From: Scylla paramamosain | Taxonomy: Eukaryota > Arthropoda > Malacostraca > Decapoda > Portunidae | DNA length: 64,000 bases | NCBI RefSeq assembly: GCF_035594125.1 | Contig: NW_026973746.1 | Location: 240,001-304,000 of the forward strand | Reading direction: 5' to 3' | Shown here: piece after piece, positions 23,076 to 34,667 of the stretch | How the letters are laid out: every line of letters starts with the position of its first letter | Position numbering within the stretch: the first letter of the stretch is position 1 | The notes under the pieces: model-generated | Told to the model about the DNA's origin: nothing | The model's database searches: none | What the model saw: only the letters and a program-made list of their open reading frames with translations | Position numbers and translations under genes: made by a program

Positions 23076-23158
<83 letters not shown>

Positions 23159-23304
23159 GTGAGGGAAGGGAGGGCGGGAGTGGGGGAGTTCTTGTGTTCG
23201 TTAAGGATAAACAAAAAAATATGGTTTTAACGTAAATATTTTCCTTATTTTTTTCTTCATTTTCTTGTGTTTGTTGTTTTTGTTTGTTTGTTTTGTTGGT
23301 TCGT

Positions 23305-23350
<46 letters not shown>

Positions 23351-23559
23351 AGAATATATCGTTTTTATTTTTTTCATTTTTTTTCATTTTTTCTTGTCTT
23401 AAGTGAATATTTGTTTGTTTGTTTGTTTGTTTGTTTGTCTGTCTGTCTGTCTGTATATGCATGTATGTTTGTCGTCTTCTTCCTCTTCCTCCTCTTTCTT
23501 TCATCTAGACTTCCTCTTCTCTCTTCCCATCTCTTCCTCCTCCTAGCCCAACCAAGCCT

Positions 23560-23634
<75 letters not shown>

Positions 23635-24015
23635 ACAGACAGACCCTGATGACAGCGTGGTGAGCGAGGAGGGGGAGTCAACCAGCAGAGTAGGGGAGCA
23701 TGACCCCTACTTTGAACCAGTGGTGACCTTGCTGGAGGTCTTCGTGGTTAGTGATGATGACCAGGAGGAGGAAATGATGAGACTGAGTTTCGAGATCAGG
23801 TCAGGTTAATAATGGTGTTTTTTTTATTATTATTATTTTTGTGAGTTTTTTTTTTATTGGTTTATTATTTTATTGAGAAATGTTGGTAGTTTTGCTGTTT
23901 CTTGTTGTTAGGTGAGGTGAGGTCAGGTCAAGTACTGATGGTAATTTTGCTGTTTTATCATTGTTAGGTCAGGTCAGGTTTTCTTATTGCAGGTAAATAA
24001 TAATAATAATAATAA

Positions 24016-24065
<50 letters not shown>

Positions 24066-24340
24066 TTTATTTTCTCTCAATCTATGTTTTCTTTCTTACT
24101 TTCCTCCTCCTCCTCATCCTCCTCCTCTCCTTGTTCTTCACATAACCCCTCTTCATTTTATTAACCTAACCTAACATGCAGACAGTGCCAGCCTAACGTA
24201 ACCTCCCCCCCCACCAGCAGGCAGTACAAGCTGTTTCATTATCACACCTCTGAGTCGCCCCCACAGTGGAAGGAACGGGGCATGGGGGCCATTAACATTC
24301 TGAGGAACAAGCAGAAGAAGGCTGTAAGTGGTTGGGTTAG

Positions 24341-24383
<43 letters not shown>

Positions 24384-24585
24384 CACTGGGCTGCCTCATG
24401 TGGGATTACCAGCCTGATATGGTGACAGACAGACAAGCAGACAGACAGACAGATAGATTATCACCATATTATTACCAGTCATTAATTCAAATAGATAGAT
24501 TATTATTATTGTTATTATTATTTTATCACCAGCCATTAATTCTCTCCTTATTTTTCAGGTGGAGTTTGTTCAGCAGCAGAATTAA
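22717..24585 (+). CDS. RanBP1-like split gene, truncated Ran-binding domain
   Basis: Inferred exons: 22717-22731 (ATG in ACACCATGG, MALEK, donor GTAACA), 23639-23799, 24221-24323 (donor GTAAGT) and 24559-24585 (stop TAA). All junction phases agree. The join of exons 2 and 3 splits an AGG codon. The product has an acidic N-terminus, then EHDPYFEPVV, EEEMMRL, YKLFHYHTSESPPQWKERG and INILRN. HDPxFEP and WKERG are hallmarks of the RanBP1/RanBD fold, which binds RanGTP and helps RanGAP. The domain stops after about 70 residues (VEFVQQQN-stop) and lacks its C-terminal half, so it may be a duplicated, decaying copy or a gene with an undetected alternative 3' part. The exon 2 acceptor directly follows a CT microsatellite. 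A CR1-type LINE ends 70 bases before the ATG. Confidence 0.6.
23081..23160. repeat. (GT)n then (GTGC)n, in RanBP1-like intron 1
   Basis: GT dinucleotides changing to GTGC at the 3' end. Confidence 0.95.
23308..23457. repeat. (GT)n and (GTTT/GTCT)n, in RanBP1-like intron 1
   Basis: GT tract 23308-23349, then GTTT and GTCT tetranucleotides 23408-23453. Confidence 0.9.
23562..23632. repeat. (CT)n acting as the pyrimidine tract of a splice acceptor
   Basis: CT repeats end at CAGACAG just before RanBP1-like exon 2, so the microsatellite occupies the position of the polypyrimidine tract. Confidence 0.7.
24000..24372. repeat. (AAT/TTA)n and (GT)n around RanBP1-like exon 3
   Basis: AAT then ATT triplets 24000-24063; GT 24341-24372 within intron 3. 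Confidence 0.9.
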
Positions 24586-24721
24586 TGCCAGTGGCTGAGT
24601 TCAGATCCTCCAAGACACACACACACACACACAGCAGCCCCTCCACCTCCCCACAGCCCTCCACAGCCCTTGACACAGCATCTAACACAGCCCCTTCACA
24701 GACCACCACATACCTCACACA

Positions 24722-25318
24722 TACATAAGAACATAAGAACAAGAAATAAGGGAAGCTGCAAGAAGCGACCAGGCTTACACGTGGCAGTCCCTGTATGAAA
24801 TATACCTACCTATTTCCATCTGTTATCCCCATCCATAAACTTGTCTAATCTTCTCTTAAATCTCTCTAGTGTCCTAGCACTAACTACATGATTACTGAGT
24901 CCATTCCACTCATCTACCACTCTATTTGAGAACAAATTTTTTCCTATCTCCTTCCTAAACCTAAATTTTTCAAGCTTGTACCCATTATTTCTTGTTCTAC
25001 CCTGGTTGCTGATCCTAAGAATTTTGCCTACATCCCCCTTGTTATAACCCTTATATCACTCAAAGACTTCCATCAGGTCCCCTCTTAACCTACGTATCTC
25101 TAAAGAAAGTAAATTTAACAGCTTCAACCTCGCCTCATAAGGAATACTCCTCATCCCCTGTATCCTTTTAATCATTCTCCTCTGTACTGATTCTAATAGA
25201 CCTATATCTTTCCTGTAATGTGGGGACCAGAACTGCACAGCATAGTCTAGATGAGGTCTGACCAGCACCGAGTATAACTTTAATACTACTTCCGGCCTTC
25301 TACTTTTAACACTCCTAA
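24722..25318 (-). pseudogene. CR1-like LINE 3' fragment in the RanBP1-like 3' UTR
   Basis: Minus-strand frame reads KLYSVLVRPHLDYAVQFWSP, then DIGLLESVQRRMIKRIQGM, YEARLKLLNLLSLEIRRLRG and, after a stop, NRVVDEWNGL. This is the C-terminal region after the RT domain, typical of CR1/jockey-group ORF2. The 3' end is TTCTTATGTTCTTATG, a tandem 8-base tail of the kind known for CR1. CA-rich flanks continue on either side, so it inserted into an existing CA-rich sequence, the probable RanBP1-like 3' UTR. It is a different family from the element at 18-22.6 kb. Confidence 0.85.
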
Positions 25319-25457
25319 AAATCACACACACCACAGGAGCCTCACAAACAGTCTGACAGCCTTCACAAGCAGCCCCACACTCCACCACAGACACACCAGA
25401 CCCACAGCCCTTCACCTCACCCACTACCCAGCCCCCCACAGCCCCCCAGCCACCACA

Positions 25458-25463
25458 AATAAA
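25458..25463 (+). terminator. Candidate poly(A) signal AATAAA of the RanBP1-like gene
   Basis: AATAAA in CCACAAATAAAGTC closes a CA/CCC-rich stretch that starts after the stop at 24585 and is interrupted only by the LINE fragment. Confidence 0.35.
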
Positions 25464-25597
25464 GTCAAAGGAAGGGACTGTGGCTTCACCCAGCCAGCCA
25501 GGACAGCCTACAGAGAGGGGGTAGTCCCAGTCAAGTCACAAAATATAGGCTTGGTTCTTCCTACAGTTTGAAGTCAATGATTGGACAGGTTCTCTTT

Positions 25598-26014
<417 letters not shown>

Positions 26015-26027
26015 TAACACTAACCAC

Positions 26028-26640
26028 TCATTATTTCTCTACTGGTGATCTTCTGGCTTTCCTTACTGAGTCTTGGTCATCCTCTTTGAGAGATTTTGGT
26101 GAAACTTTTGCTGTTGCCTTGGACATATCAAAAGCTTTTGATAGAGTCTGGCACAAAGCTTTCATTTCAAACTATCCTCCTACGACTTCTATCCTTCTCT
26201 CTGTAACTTCATCCCAAGTTTTCTCTCTGACCATTCTATTGATGCTGTGGTAGACGGTCACTGTTCCTCTCTTAAATCTATTAACAGTGGTGTTCCTCAG
26301 GGTTCTGTCCTGTCACCCACTCTTCCTATTATCATCAGTGACTTTCTAAAACCAAACTTGTTGTCCTATGCACTCTATACTGATGATATCACTCTGCACT
26401 TATCCATGTCTTTTCATAGACGTCCAACCCTTCAGGAAATAAAAAGTTCATGCAGAGAAGCCACATAACGCCTCACTTCTGATCTCTCTAAAATCTCTGA
26501 CTGGGGCAGACCAAACTAGTTATTGCTCACTGCCTGAAAAAAATCAATTCTTCCATTTATCACCTCGACACAACCTTCCAGACAACTATCCCCTCTTCTT
26601 CAATGACACTCAGCTGTCCTCCTCTTCTACACTGCCACAC
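26028..26640 (+). pseudogene. Jockey-like LINE reverse transcriptase core fragment (copy J4)
   Basis: Reads TGDLLAFLTESWSSSLRDFG, then motif A AVALDISKAFDRVWHKAF, VDGHCSSLKSINSGVPQGSV (motif B), and motif C as YTDD (ALYTDDITLH). It continues RLTSDLSKISDWGR, shared almost exactly with the copy at 31.27 kb, so I place it in the same family. Stops and indels are numerous. It begins about 15 bases after an AGT microsatellite. It covers the part missing from the 30.2-32.1 kb copy, but nothing indicates one original element. Confidence 0.8.
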
Positions 26641-26794
26641 TCCCCTGCCTGTTTTCCCTTGGTACAAGCTTCTCATGTGACGGCTCACCCATAATTCTCC
26701 TCACATAATGGGTCCTGGCAAGCTTGACAGTGAAGAAAAGTGTTGCGATGGTGTTTGTTCAAGAAGGGATCAGTAATTGTGAGATAGGAAGGAA

Positions 26795-27160
26795 GATGGC
26801 AAATTCAGAAGCAGCCGTCATCTGGGTGGCGGACGGAGGCTGCTCACCCCCGGTCATCCTGCAGCTCACAGGCCTCTTCTGACCGGGAGAAAGATGGCGT
26901 GGCAATTAAGTGTTCACCGTGCATGTGTTTTGTCAACTTATTATTCCTGTATCTGTCTTCCTTTTTTGCCCTTAGACTTTCTCTCAGGAGTGGCAGCTGT
27001 GCCCAGCACTGGTACAGCCCTGGCCACTTGTGTCACAGCTGTCTTTGATCTCCCTGTCTTCTTTCCAGCCCCATGGTTACTGACCTCAACTCAAACACTA
27101 TCACAGCACTCTCTTCCCTGTTAAACTTGCCGGGATCCATTGTAATGTAAGGGGTATTGA
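26795..27160 (+). other. Candidate transcript start region with two ATGs in YY1-like motifs
   Basis: GAAGATGGC (26792) and AAAGATGGCG (26890) each place an ATG in strong context. The first frame runs 28 codons, the second 76 codons (26894-27124, MAWQLSVHRACVLSTYYS...). Possible acceptors (TTTTTTGCCCTTAG near 26973, TCTTTCCAG near 27068) lie inside. No domain is recognised. Confidence 0.2.
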
Positions 27161-27556
27161 ATGTGAGCGATGAAACAAGAAGGTAGTGGCAAGGGGGAAA
27201 CGTACAGGGGAGCACAGGAGAGACACCTCTCTCCACTGTGCCTGACAGTCTCTCAGTGATTGAAAGACTGAGCATAACATCTTCAGGGCACGTGAGTTGC
27301 CATGTATGACAATTTGGCACTTTTTCCATGTCTTCTTATTTGAGTAGACATATCATATCTTATAGTGAAAAGTCTAGTTTATCCTGTATGTGGAGACCTT
27401 CAAGTTACAATACAGCCCACTGCTTTAAGAGTTAAATGTGCATGTCAGTGTTTTCTGTCGTGCCTTCTTTGCTGTGTAATGTTGTGGTGAAAAGGTTAAA
27501 TTCTGGACTGAGTTGTGAGTCATGCAGCAGGAGTACAGATGTGTGTCTTCCCCACA

Positions 27557-27620
27557 GGTGGTAACATGGAGAGGAAGTGGAAGAAAGTTTGGGACGCTCC
27601 CATAATGCAGAAGCAATAAG
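27557..27620 (+). other. Candidate small terminal coding exon
   Basis: An acceptor-like CTTCCCCACAG is followed by a frame GNMERKWKKVWDAPIMQKQ and a TAA. The composition looks coding, but the upstream exon and family are unknown. Confidence 0.2.
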
Positions 27621-27999
27621 TACACCTTACTGGAACCTTGTGACTGACAGGTGGTGGTGACTGCAGGAACCAATTCAGGTGACCACTGTGTTTTGTTGCT
27701 ACACTTGAGAATCCTCTATCCTAAATTTTAAAATCTAAGTTTTTAATTGTGTCATGTTTTGTCACGTTTTTTTTGCCCCACCAAAAAATTGATAACCAGA
27801 GCTTGATTTACTGCCATGGGAGGTATCAGAAATTGGCAAGTTGTTATTCAAAAAAACTGGGGAAATCTAAAATCTGTACCACTCACTCCCAACAATTTTG
27901 GATAAGGAATCCTCAACTGTATGTAATCAGAGTATTGTTGAGAGTCATGGTGTGTGTGTGTGTGTGTGTGTGTGTATGAATCCTTATGTATGTATGTGC

Positions 28000-28115
28000 A
28001 GGATAAGAGGAAAGTTGTTAATAAGATTAGTAAATGCATGGAGGAGAGGCGTGCTCTTACCAAGATTAGAAGAACAGTGTGAAAATAGTGGTACAGGATA
28101 GCAAGAGAGGCAGTG
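28000..28115 (-). pseudogene. Old jockey-like LINE remnant (copy J5)
   Basis: The minus strand reads SLAILYHYFHTVLLILVRAR, matching SLAVFYRYFHANCSSDLANC of copy J1 at DNA level with many changes. Short and very diverged. Confidence 0.45.
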
Positions 28116-28545
28116 TGTGGGCTGGGTAAGTGCACGTGTGGTACTTTTGTTAAGAGTGACTGGGATAGATGAGTGTTACCGGTGAGGCGTGTTGTATGTG
28201 TTACTGAAGAGGGTTAGAAGGAATGGTTTGCAGTGATCAGTGTGAAATAAGAGATGTGTCGCTTGGGTTTTTTGTTGAGAGATGTGCACGTGAAAGGTGT
28301 TTGGTGAAAAATAAGGATGTTTTTTTGAGGAATTTATGGATATAAAAAGATAATAGATATGGAAGAGTTGTGGGTTGTTTGAGGATTGTTTTGGCCAGGT
28401 GATGGGCTGTTAAAGGGAGTGAAATGTTTGTAAAATGTAAAAAGCCAGCATTTGAGTGATAGAATTAGTGTGTGTGTGTGTGTGTGTGATACAGGTTCAT
28501 GTCTTCATAACTATCCATTTTCCCCAAATTGCATTACTCTTTTGC

Positions 28546-28764
28546 AGACATCTCATTTGTGTTGGCAAACATTCTGTCTGCAATCAGTCCGGTAGTGCCA
28601 TGTTGCAGTCTCTGACGTCAGAAGAGCCAAATGGAGGGTGTGTCTACAGCCAGTACTGGGTGTGCTGCTGCTGTACAAGTGCTTCTAGCCAGCTGACTCC
28701 ACCAGTGTATTACCTAGTCCAGGATGCATTGCTGTGTATGACTTCTATGTCTTTGCCGATAAAT
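28546..28764 (+). other. Possible 3' terminal exon / 3' UTR
   Basis: CATTACTCTTTTGCAG is a good acceptor at about 28530-28545. Mixed unique sequence follows to ATAAATAAA at about 28759. A TGACGTCA lies at about 28614. No coding frame can be assigned. Confidence 0.2.
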
Positions 28765-29083
28765 AAATTTGTGACTACTCTTATATATGTGAAATAAATA
28801 TATAGTTTGCGAACAATGTGGTGGCATAGTGTAAAATAAATATTTGGTGGTAACAAACAATTCATGCCCTCAAGGTAAAAAAAAAAAAAAAAAGGTGCCA
28901 GGATTGGCCCAAGGCCCAAAAATAAAATTTGTGACTATTATATATGTGAAATAAATATATAGTTTGCTAACAATGTGGTGGTATAGTGAAAAAAATATTT
29001 GGTGGTGAACAATTCATGCCCTCAAGGTAAAAAAAAAAAAAAAAATAGGTGCCAGGATTGGCCCAAGGCCCAAAAATAAAGTT
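28765..29083. repeat. Direct tandem duplication (period 160 bp) with A-tail
   Basis: AAATTTGTGACT at 28765 and 28925 begin two close copies, each holding ATGCCCTCAAGGT, an A-run of about 18, and GTGCCAGGATTGGCCCAAGG. Confidence 0.85.
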
Positions 29084-29136
29084 TAAGATATGATTTGCAC
29101 ATAGACCCGTCCCAGCGACTGGTGCTTATTTTTTAT

Positions 29137-29240
29137 TTTTTTTTTTTTGAGGGCATGACCTGTACTCTGCCAGAAACTTTATTCCCTGGCCAATTATTAT
29201 TTTTTTTTATATTACCTTGAGGGCATGACCTGTACTCGCA
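29137..29240 (-). repeat. Two inverted A-tailed relatives of the preceding repeat
   Basis: On the minus strand GTACAGGTCATGCCCTCAA followed by A-rich sequence occurs twice (ends near 29150 and 29220). The shared ATGCCCTCAAGGT plus A-run looks like a short retroposon 3' end. Confidence 0.5.
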
Positions 29241-29884
29241 AAAAGATTCGTAAACAAAGATATTATTGACATGGCATTAATATCCATCATTATGTTCAAG
29301 ATTGTACACAAGATGGAATACTGAATGTTTATTGTTTTACTGTGAATGTTAAGTGAATAAATACACAACAGGATAATAAACATGGCATTTGTTTTCTTTA
29401 TTACTGAAGTGTTGGAATGTACAAAACTTGTCCCAAGCCTGAATGAAGGTGATGGTGGTGGTGGTGCTTGTTGAGTACAGAAGAGAGGGACTTCCTACAT
29501 TCTTCCTTCCCAGACTGGAGTGGATTGGAGAACATTTGCAGCAGGGTCTCGCAGGAACAACACTTGCAAATTCTTGTGTCTTTGTGTCAGCTTGAGGGAG
29601 GAGCAAACTCTTCCTGGTAAAACTGCCCACAACTCTTGTGCCTCTGCAGATGTTGAATGAAGGTTGCCTTTCAGTCCTGCCATGACTTAAGGGAATTTCA
29701 TGCGTTCTTCCTGCCGTCAACTGCTTGACAGTCTTCCTCCTGTTTAAAATTCTTGACACACTCTTCTTACTGCAACTTTACTCTTCCTTGATTGCAATGA
29801 AAACTCTTGTACCAGGCCCTCTGTTTTGTCCTGACAATACTTAACACCTCTTGTAGGGCTTGAAGGCTTGAAGGTCGTGATGCT

Positions 29885-30052
29885 TGGCGTCTTCCTGGTG
29901 AAGCTTCATTCCCCAATTGCAATGGAGTATGTCAGGCCCAGTGTGACAGCACTATTTGGTAACCAGATACCAATATTGCAGAAGCAGGAGCTGATAGAGA
30001 TTCCTGCAGGCTGTTCATAGGATGGTGAAGTGGAAGCCACACACTTCACACC
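29885..30052 (-). other. Candidate minus-strand coding exon
   Basis: On the minus strand TGTATTCCTTGCAG is a good acceptor ending at about 30053. The frame from it (KCVASTSPSYEQPAGISISS, then CFCNIGIWLP) is open for about 48 codons to a TGA. AATAAA on the same strand at about 29398-29403 could end the transcript. Family unknown. Confidence 0.2.
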
Positions 30053-30958
30053 TGCAAGGAATACAGACCATTAGTTCCTAGACACGTGAAGCTTGCTGTA
30101 TGTGCTGAGATTCCTTGTAATGTGTTTGATAACTGATTCCCTACAAAACTCAAAACTAAAATAATAGGTCTCTCAGGTATAGGAGATGTGCCAAGATTCC
30201 CTAAAAAAACTAAAACTATACAAGAAATATCATAGGAAAACAGAAAAAGTTTGACAAGCACTGCACAAGCACTCTCAAACTAAATTTATATGTGCTGTAT
30301 ACCTTTCACCTAACTCCTCTGACTATAAGAAATTCTTTGACTACTTAACTACTAAAGTGGAGCACATTCTGACCCTCTTCCCTTTTGCAGAGATCTCCAT
30401 TCTTGGAGACCTCAATGTTGACCATCAGCTTTGGCTTTCCTCTCCCTTCATTGACCATCCTGGTAAACTAGCCCTCAACTTTGCTATCCTCCACGACCTA
30501 GAGCAATTGGTGCAACACCCTACTCGTATTCCTGACCGTCTTGGAGATACACCCAACATTCTTGACCTTTTCCTGACCTCTAATCTTTCTGCTTATGCTG
30601 TCACCCTTTCTTCTCCATTGGGCTCCTCCGATCACAATCTCATATCTGTATCTTGTCCTATCGCTCCAATCCCTCCTCAAGATCCCCCTAAGTGAAAGTG
30701 CCTCTGGCGTTTTGCCTCTGCTAGTTGAGAGGACCTGAGGAGGTATTTTGCTGATTTTCCTTAGAATGACTACTACTTCCATGTCAGAGACCCGTCTCTG
30801 AGTGCTGAGCGCATATCAGAGGTGATAGTGTCTGGCATGGAGGCGTACATTCCTCACTCTTTTTCTCGACATAAACCTTCCAAACCTCGGTTTAACACAG
30901 TTTGTTCTCGTGCTATACATGATAGAGAGGTGGCCCACAAAAGGTACTTAAGTCTTCC

Positions 30959-31011
30959 ATCACCAGAATCTCATGCACTTTATAATATAAAGTGCATGAG
31001 ATTCTGGTGAT
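30959..31011. repeat. Perfect hairpin, 25-base arms, 3-base loop
   Basis: 30959-30983 is the exact reverse complement of 30987-31011 around the loop AAT. It is the left junction of the inverted LINE segment. Confidence 0.95.
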
Positions 31012-31215
31012 TTGAGCGAAGAGTTCAGCTTTAGAAATGGATGTGATAACATTGGTGCTATCTGATTGAAATAAAGGAGGGAAAGAAGAAGCAAAGTTAT
31101 TGTAGATATTTTAGGCTAGATGCCAGAAGTCACTAGGGGAGTTAGATCTTGAAAGGTTTTGACACTGTTAATGAAGGAGGTTTTGGCTAGTTTGAGAACA
31201 GACTTGGCATGGTTC

Positions 31216-31240
31216 CGGGCAGAAATATTATTTCTGCCCG
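31216..31240. repeat. Perfect hairpin, 11-base arms, 3-base loop
   Basis: CGGGCAGAAAT-ATT-ATTTCTGCCCG, the right junction of the inverted LINE segment. Confidence 0.95.
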
Positions 31241-32129
31241 TAAACATTTCACGCAGGGAAGCCACAGAACGCTTGACTTCTGATCTTTCTAAAATTTCTG
31301 ACTGGGGTAGAACAAACTTGATATTGTTCAATGCCTCAAAAACTCAATTCCATCTATCAACTCAACACAACCTTCCAGACAACTATCCCCTCTTCTTCAA
31401 TGACATTCAACTATCCCCCTCTTCAACATGGAACATCCTCGGTCTGTCCTTTACTTATAATCTGAACTGGAAACTTCACATCTCATCTGTAGCTAAAAAA
31501 GCTTCTATGAAGTTAGCTGTTCTGAGACGTCTCCGCCAGTTTTTCTCACCCCCCCCCTCCAGCTACTAACTGTACAAGGGCCTTATCCGTCCATGTATGG
31601 AGTATGCTTCACATGTCTGGGGGTTTCCACTCGTACTGCTCTTTTAGACAGGGTGGAATCAAAAGCTTTTCGTCTCATCAACTCCTCTCCTCTAACTGAG
31701 CGTCTTCAGCCCCTCTCTCACCGTCGCAATGTTGCATCTCTAGCTGTCTTTTACCGCTATTTTCATGCTAACTGTTCTTCTGATCTTACTAACTGCATGC
31801 CTCCTCTCTTCCCATGGCCTCGCTGTACAAGACATTTATCTTTCTCTCATCACTATTCTGTCCACCTCTCTAACGCAAGAGTTATCCAATATTCTCAATC
31901 ATTCATCCCTTTCTCTGGTAAACTCTGAAACTCCCTGCTTGCTTCTGTATTTTCACCTTCCTATGACTTGAATTCCTTCAAGAGGGAGGTTTCAAGACAC
32001 TTATCCTTCAATTTTTAACTACCGGTTTGGAGCCTTTTATGGGACTGCCATTTCAGTGGGCATTTTTTTTTTTTTATTGGATTTTTGTTGCCCTTGGTCA
32101 GTGTCCCTCCTACATAAAAAAAAAAAAAA

Positions 32130-32990
<861 letters not shown>

Positions 32991-33009
32991 GGTTATGTCT
33001 TTTTTGAGT

Positions 33010-33680
33010 GCATGACCATTCTTTTGGCTGCCTGACTAGGTTTTTGAGTGCATCACCAGTTTTTTTTTTAAGTGTCACCAGTTTTTTGAGTGCATCACAA
33101 GTTTTTTTTTTTTTTGAGTGCACCACCAGGTTTTTGAGTGTCACCAGATTTTTTGAGTGTCACCAGTTTTTGAGTGCGTCATTTTTTTTTTTTTGAGTGC
33201 GTCACCAGTTTTTTCTTCACCAGTTTTTTGAGTGCATCAGCAATTTTTTTTTTTGAGCGCATCACCAGTTTTTTGTCACCAGTTTTTTTGAGTGCATCAC
33301 CAATTTTTTTTGAGCGCATCACCAGTTTTTTTGTCACCAGTTTTTTTGTCACCAGTTTTTTTTAGTGCATCACCAATTTTTTTTGAGTGCATCACCTGAT
33401 TTTTTGAGTGTCAAGTTTTTTGAGTGCATCACCATTTTTTTTTTTTTTGAGTGGATCACCAGTTTTTTTGAGTGTCACCAGATTTTTTAGTGTATCACCA
33501 GTTTTTTTGAGTGTCACTAGATTTTTGAGTGCATCACCAGTTTTTTGAGTGTCACCAGATTTTTGAATGCATCACCAGTTTTTTTTTGTCACCATATTTT
33601 TGAGTGCATCACCAGCTTTTTTTGAGTGTCACCAGATTTCTGAGTGCATCACCAGTTTTTTTGAGTGTCATTAGTATTTT
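33010..33680. repeat. T-run minisatellite with 18/20-bp alternating units
   Basis: Units of the form T(5-12)GAGTGCATCACCAG and T(5-8)GAGTGTCACCAG repeat about 30 times, often alternating. T-run length varies and some units lose GAGTG. The minus-strand frame reads LVTLKKTGDALKN-like repeats. Confidence 0.9.
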
Positions 33681-33887
33681 GTGTGTGTGAGCGCGTGGGC
33701 GTGTGTGAGCGTGTGGGCATGAGAGCGCGTGGACATAAAAGCACGTGGGTGTGCGAGTGCGTGGGTGTGCGAGTGCATGGGTGTGCGAGTGCATGGGTGT
33801 GCGAGTGTGGGCGTATGTGTGAGCGTGCGTGGGTGTGGATGTGCGTGGGTGTGCATATACCGTTACTAAAGGTAGGTAGGTAGGTAG

Positions 33888-33929
<42 letters not shown>
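33681..33929. repeat. GTGGGTGTGCGAGTGC minisatellite and (GT)n
   Basis: Degenerate 12-16-base G-rich units to about 33856, short TAGG repeats, then GT 33892-33929. Confidence 0.85.
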
Positions 33930-33932
<3 letters not shown>

Positions 33933-34119
33933 AAAATGAATAAGGGAAATAATGACCAATCGTAGTTAACAAGCCAACTGCCACTCAGCACAGCGAATAA
34001 GCAGAGGGACCACAAAATAGCAGCCACAGACACACCAATCCAACATGATTTTACGTGCTTATATAATATAATCTCAAATTCACTTCCTTAATTATCACCT
34101 CAGTAAGCTTAATCAGACG

Positions 34120-34355
34120 TCAATCACCTGGACAAACAAGCAACCAACTTACCATCTGATCAGCATACTTCTCTCACCTGACAAATTAAATAACGTCACC
34201 TGCAGTCTAATCACCCTTGCAGCTTATTCCCTCGCAAATTGCTAAACTTCTATAACTTCCCATCTCTCACCTGATAAGCTTAACTACGTCACTTTGCCAG
34301 TGTTGTAATCACCATCTGTTCAACCTAATCACACCTACCCAACCTCACCTGGTCA
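34120..34355. promoter_or_regulatory. Cluster of five CACCTG E-boxes
   Basis: CACCTG at 34125, 34175, 34197, 34268 and 34346, all in one orientation, mixed with TAATCACC words. It may be a Snail/E-protein type enhancer or simply a degenerate minisatellite. Confidence 0.2.
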
Positions 34356-34667
34356 ACCTATATCAGCTCAGCCTAATCACATTATCTAACGTGGCTTATC
34401 TAATCACCAAACATGGACAAACCTACCCATCCTTATTCTCACGTATTCAACCTTATCATTCATAATCTCACAGGTTGCGCATTAATTCCACCCACTGAAT
34501 AATAATCTAACAATCGTCCTATTACCAAACTCTTACCTTCACTCCTTCACCGCCTCCTTCAGCCTTCCGCCACAAGACCACCACACCTCGACCTTTCTCT
34601 CTCGCTGCGAGTCGTGGAAGGGGCCGAGCGGGGACGCCAGGCTGGAGGAAAACGAGACAGTGATCCC

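Larger units (their letters stand above)
30240..32129 (+). pseudogene. Rearranged jockey-like LINE (copy J6) with inverted segment and lost RT core
   Basis: 30283-30983 encodes the endonuclease half: [14 protein letters not shown] with the GDxN motif, [11 protein letters not shown] with SDH, then KRYLSLPSPESHALY. 31012-31215 is inverted: on the minus strand it reads ISARNHAKSVLKLAKTSFIN, the segment that should follow SHALY. From 31241 the plus strand resumes much later in ORF2 (REATERLTSDLSKISDWGR), so the catalytic RT core is absent. It then runs to the 3' end (GLIRPCMEYASHVWG, FYRYFHANCSSDLTNC, CATAAAAAAAAAAAAA). Stops and shifts abound. Perfect hairpins mark both inversion ends. Confidence 0.85.

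Noticed and set aside
29349..29759. 136-codon minus-strand frame as a possible gene
   Set aside because: No recognised domain. It overlaps a likely 3' UTR region and part of it is a CCA/GGT repeat translation.
33010..33680. CRISPR-like array of regularly spaced repeats
   Set aside because: Units are contiguous with no unique spacers, and the genome is eukaryotic. It is a minisatellite.
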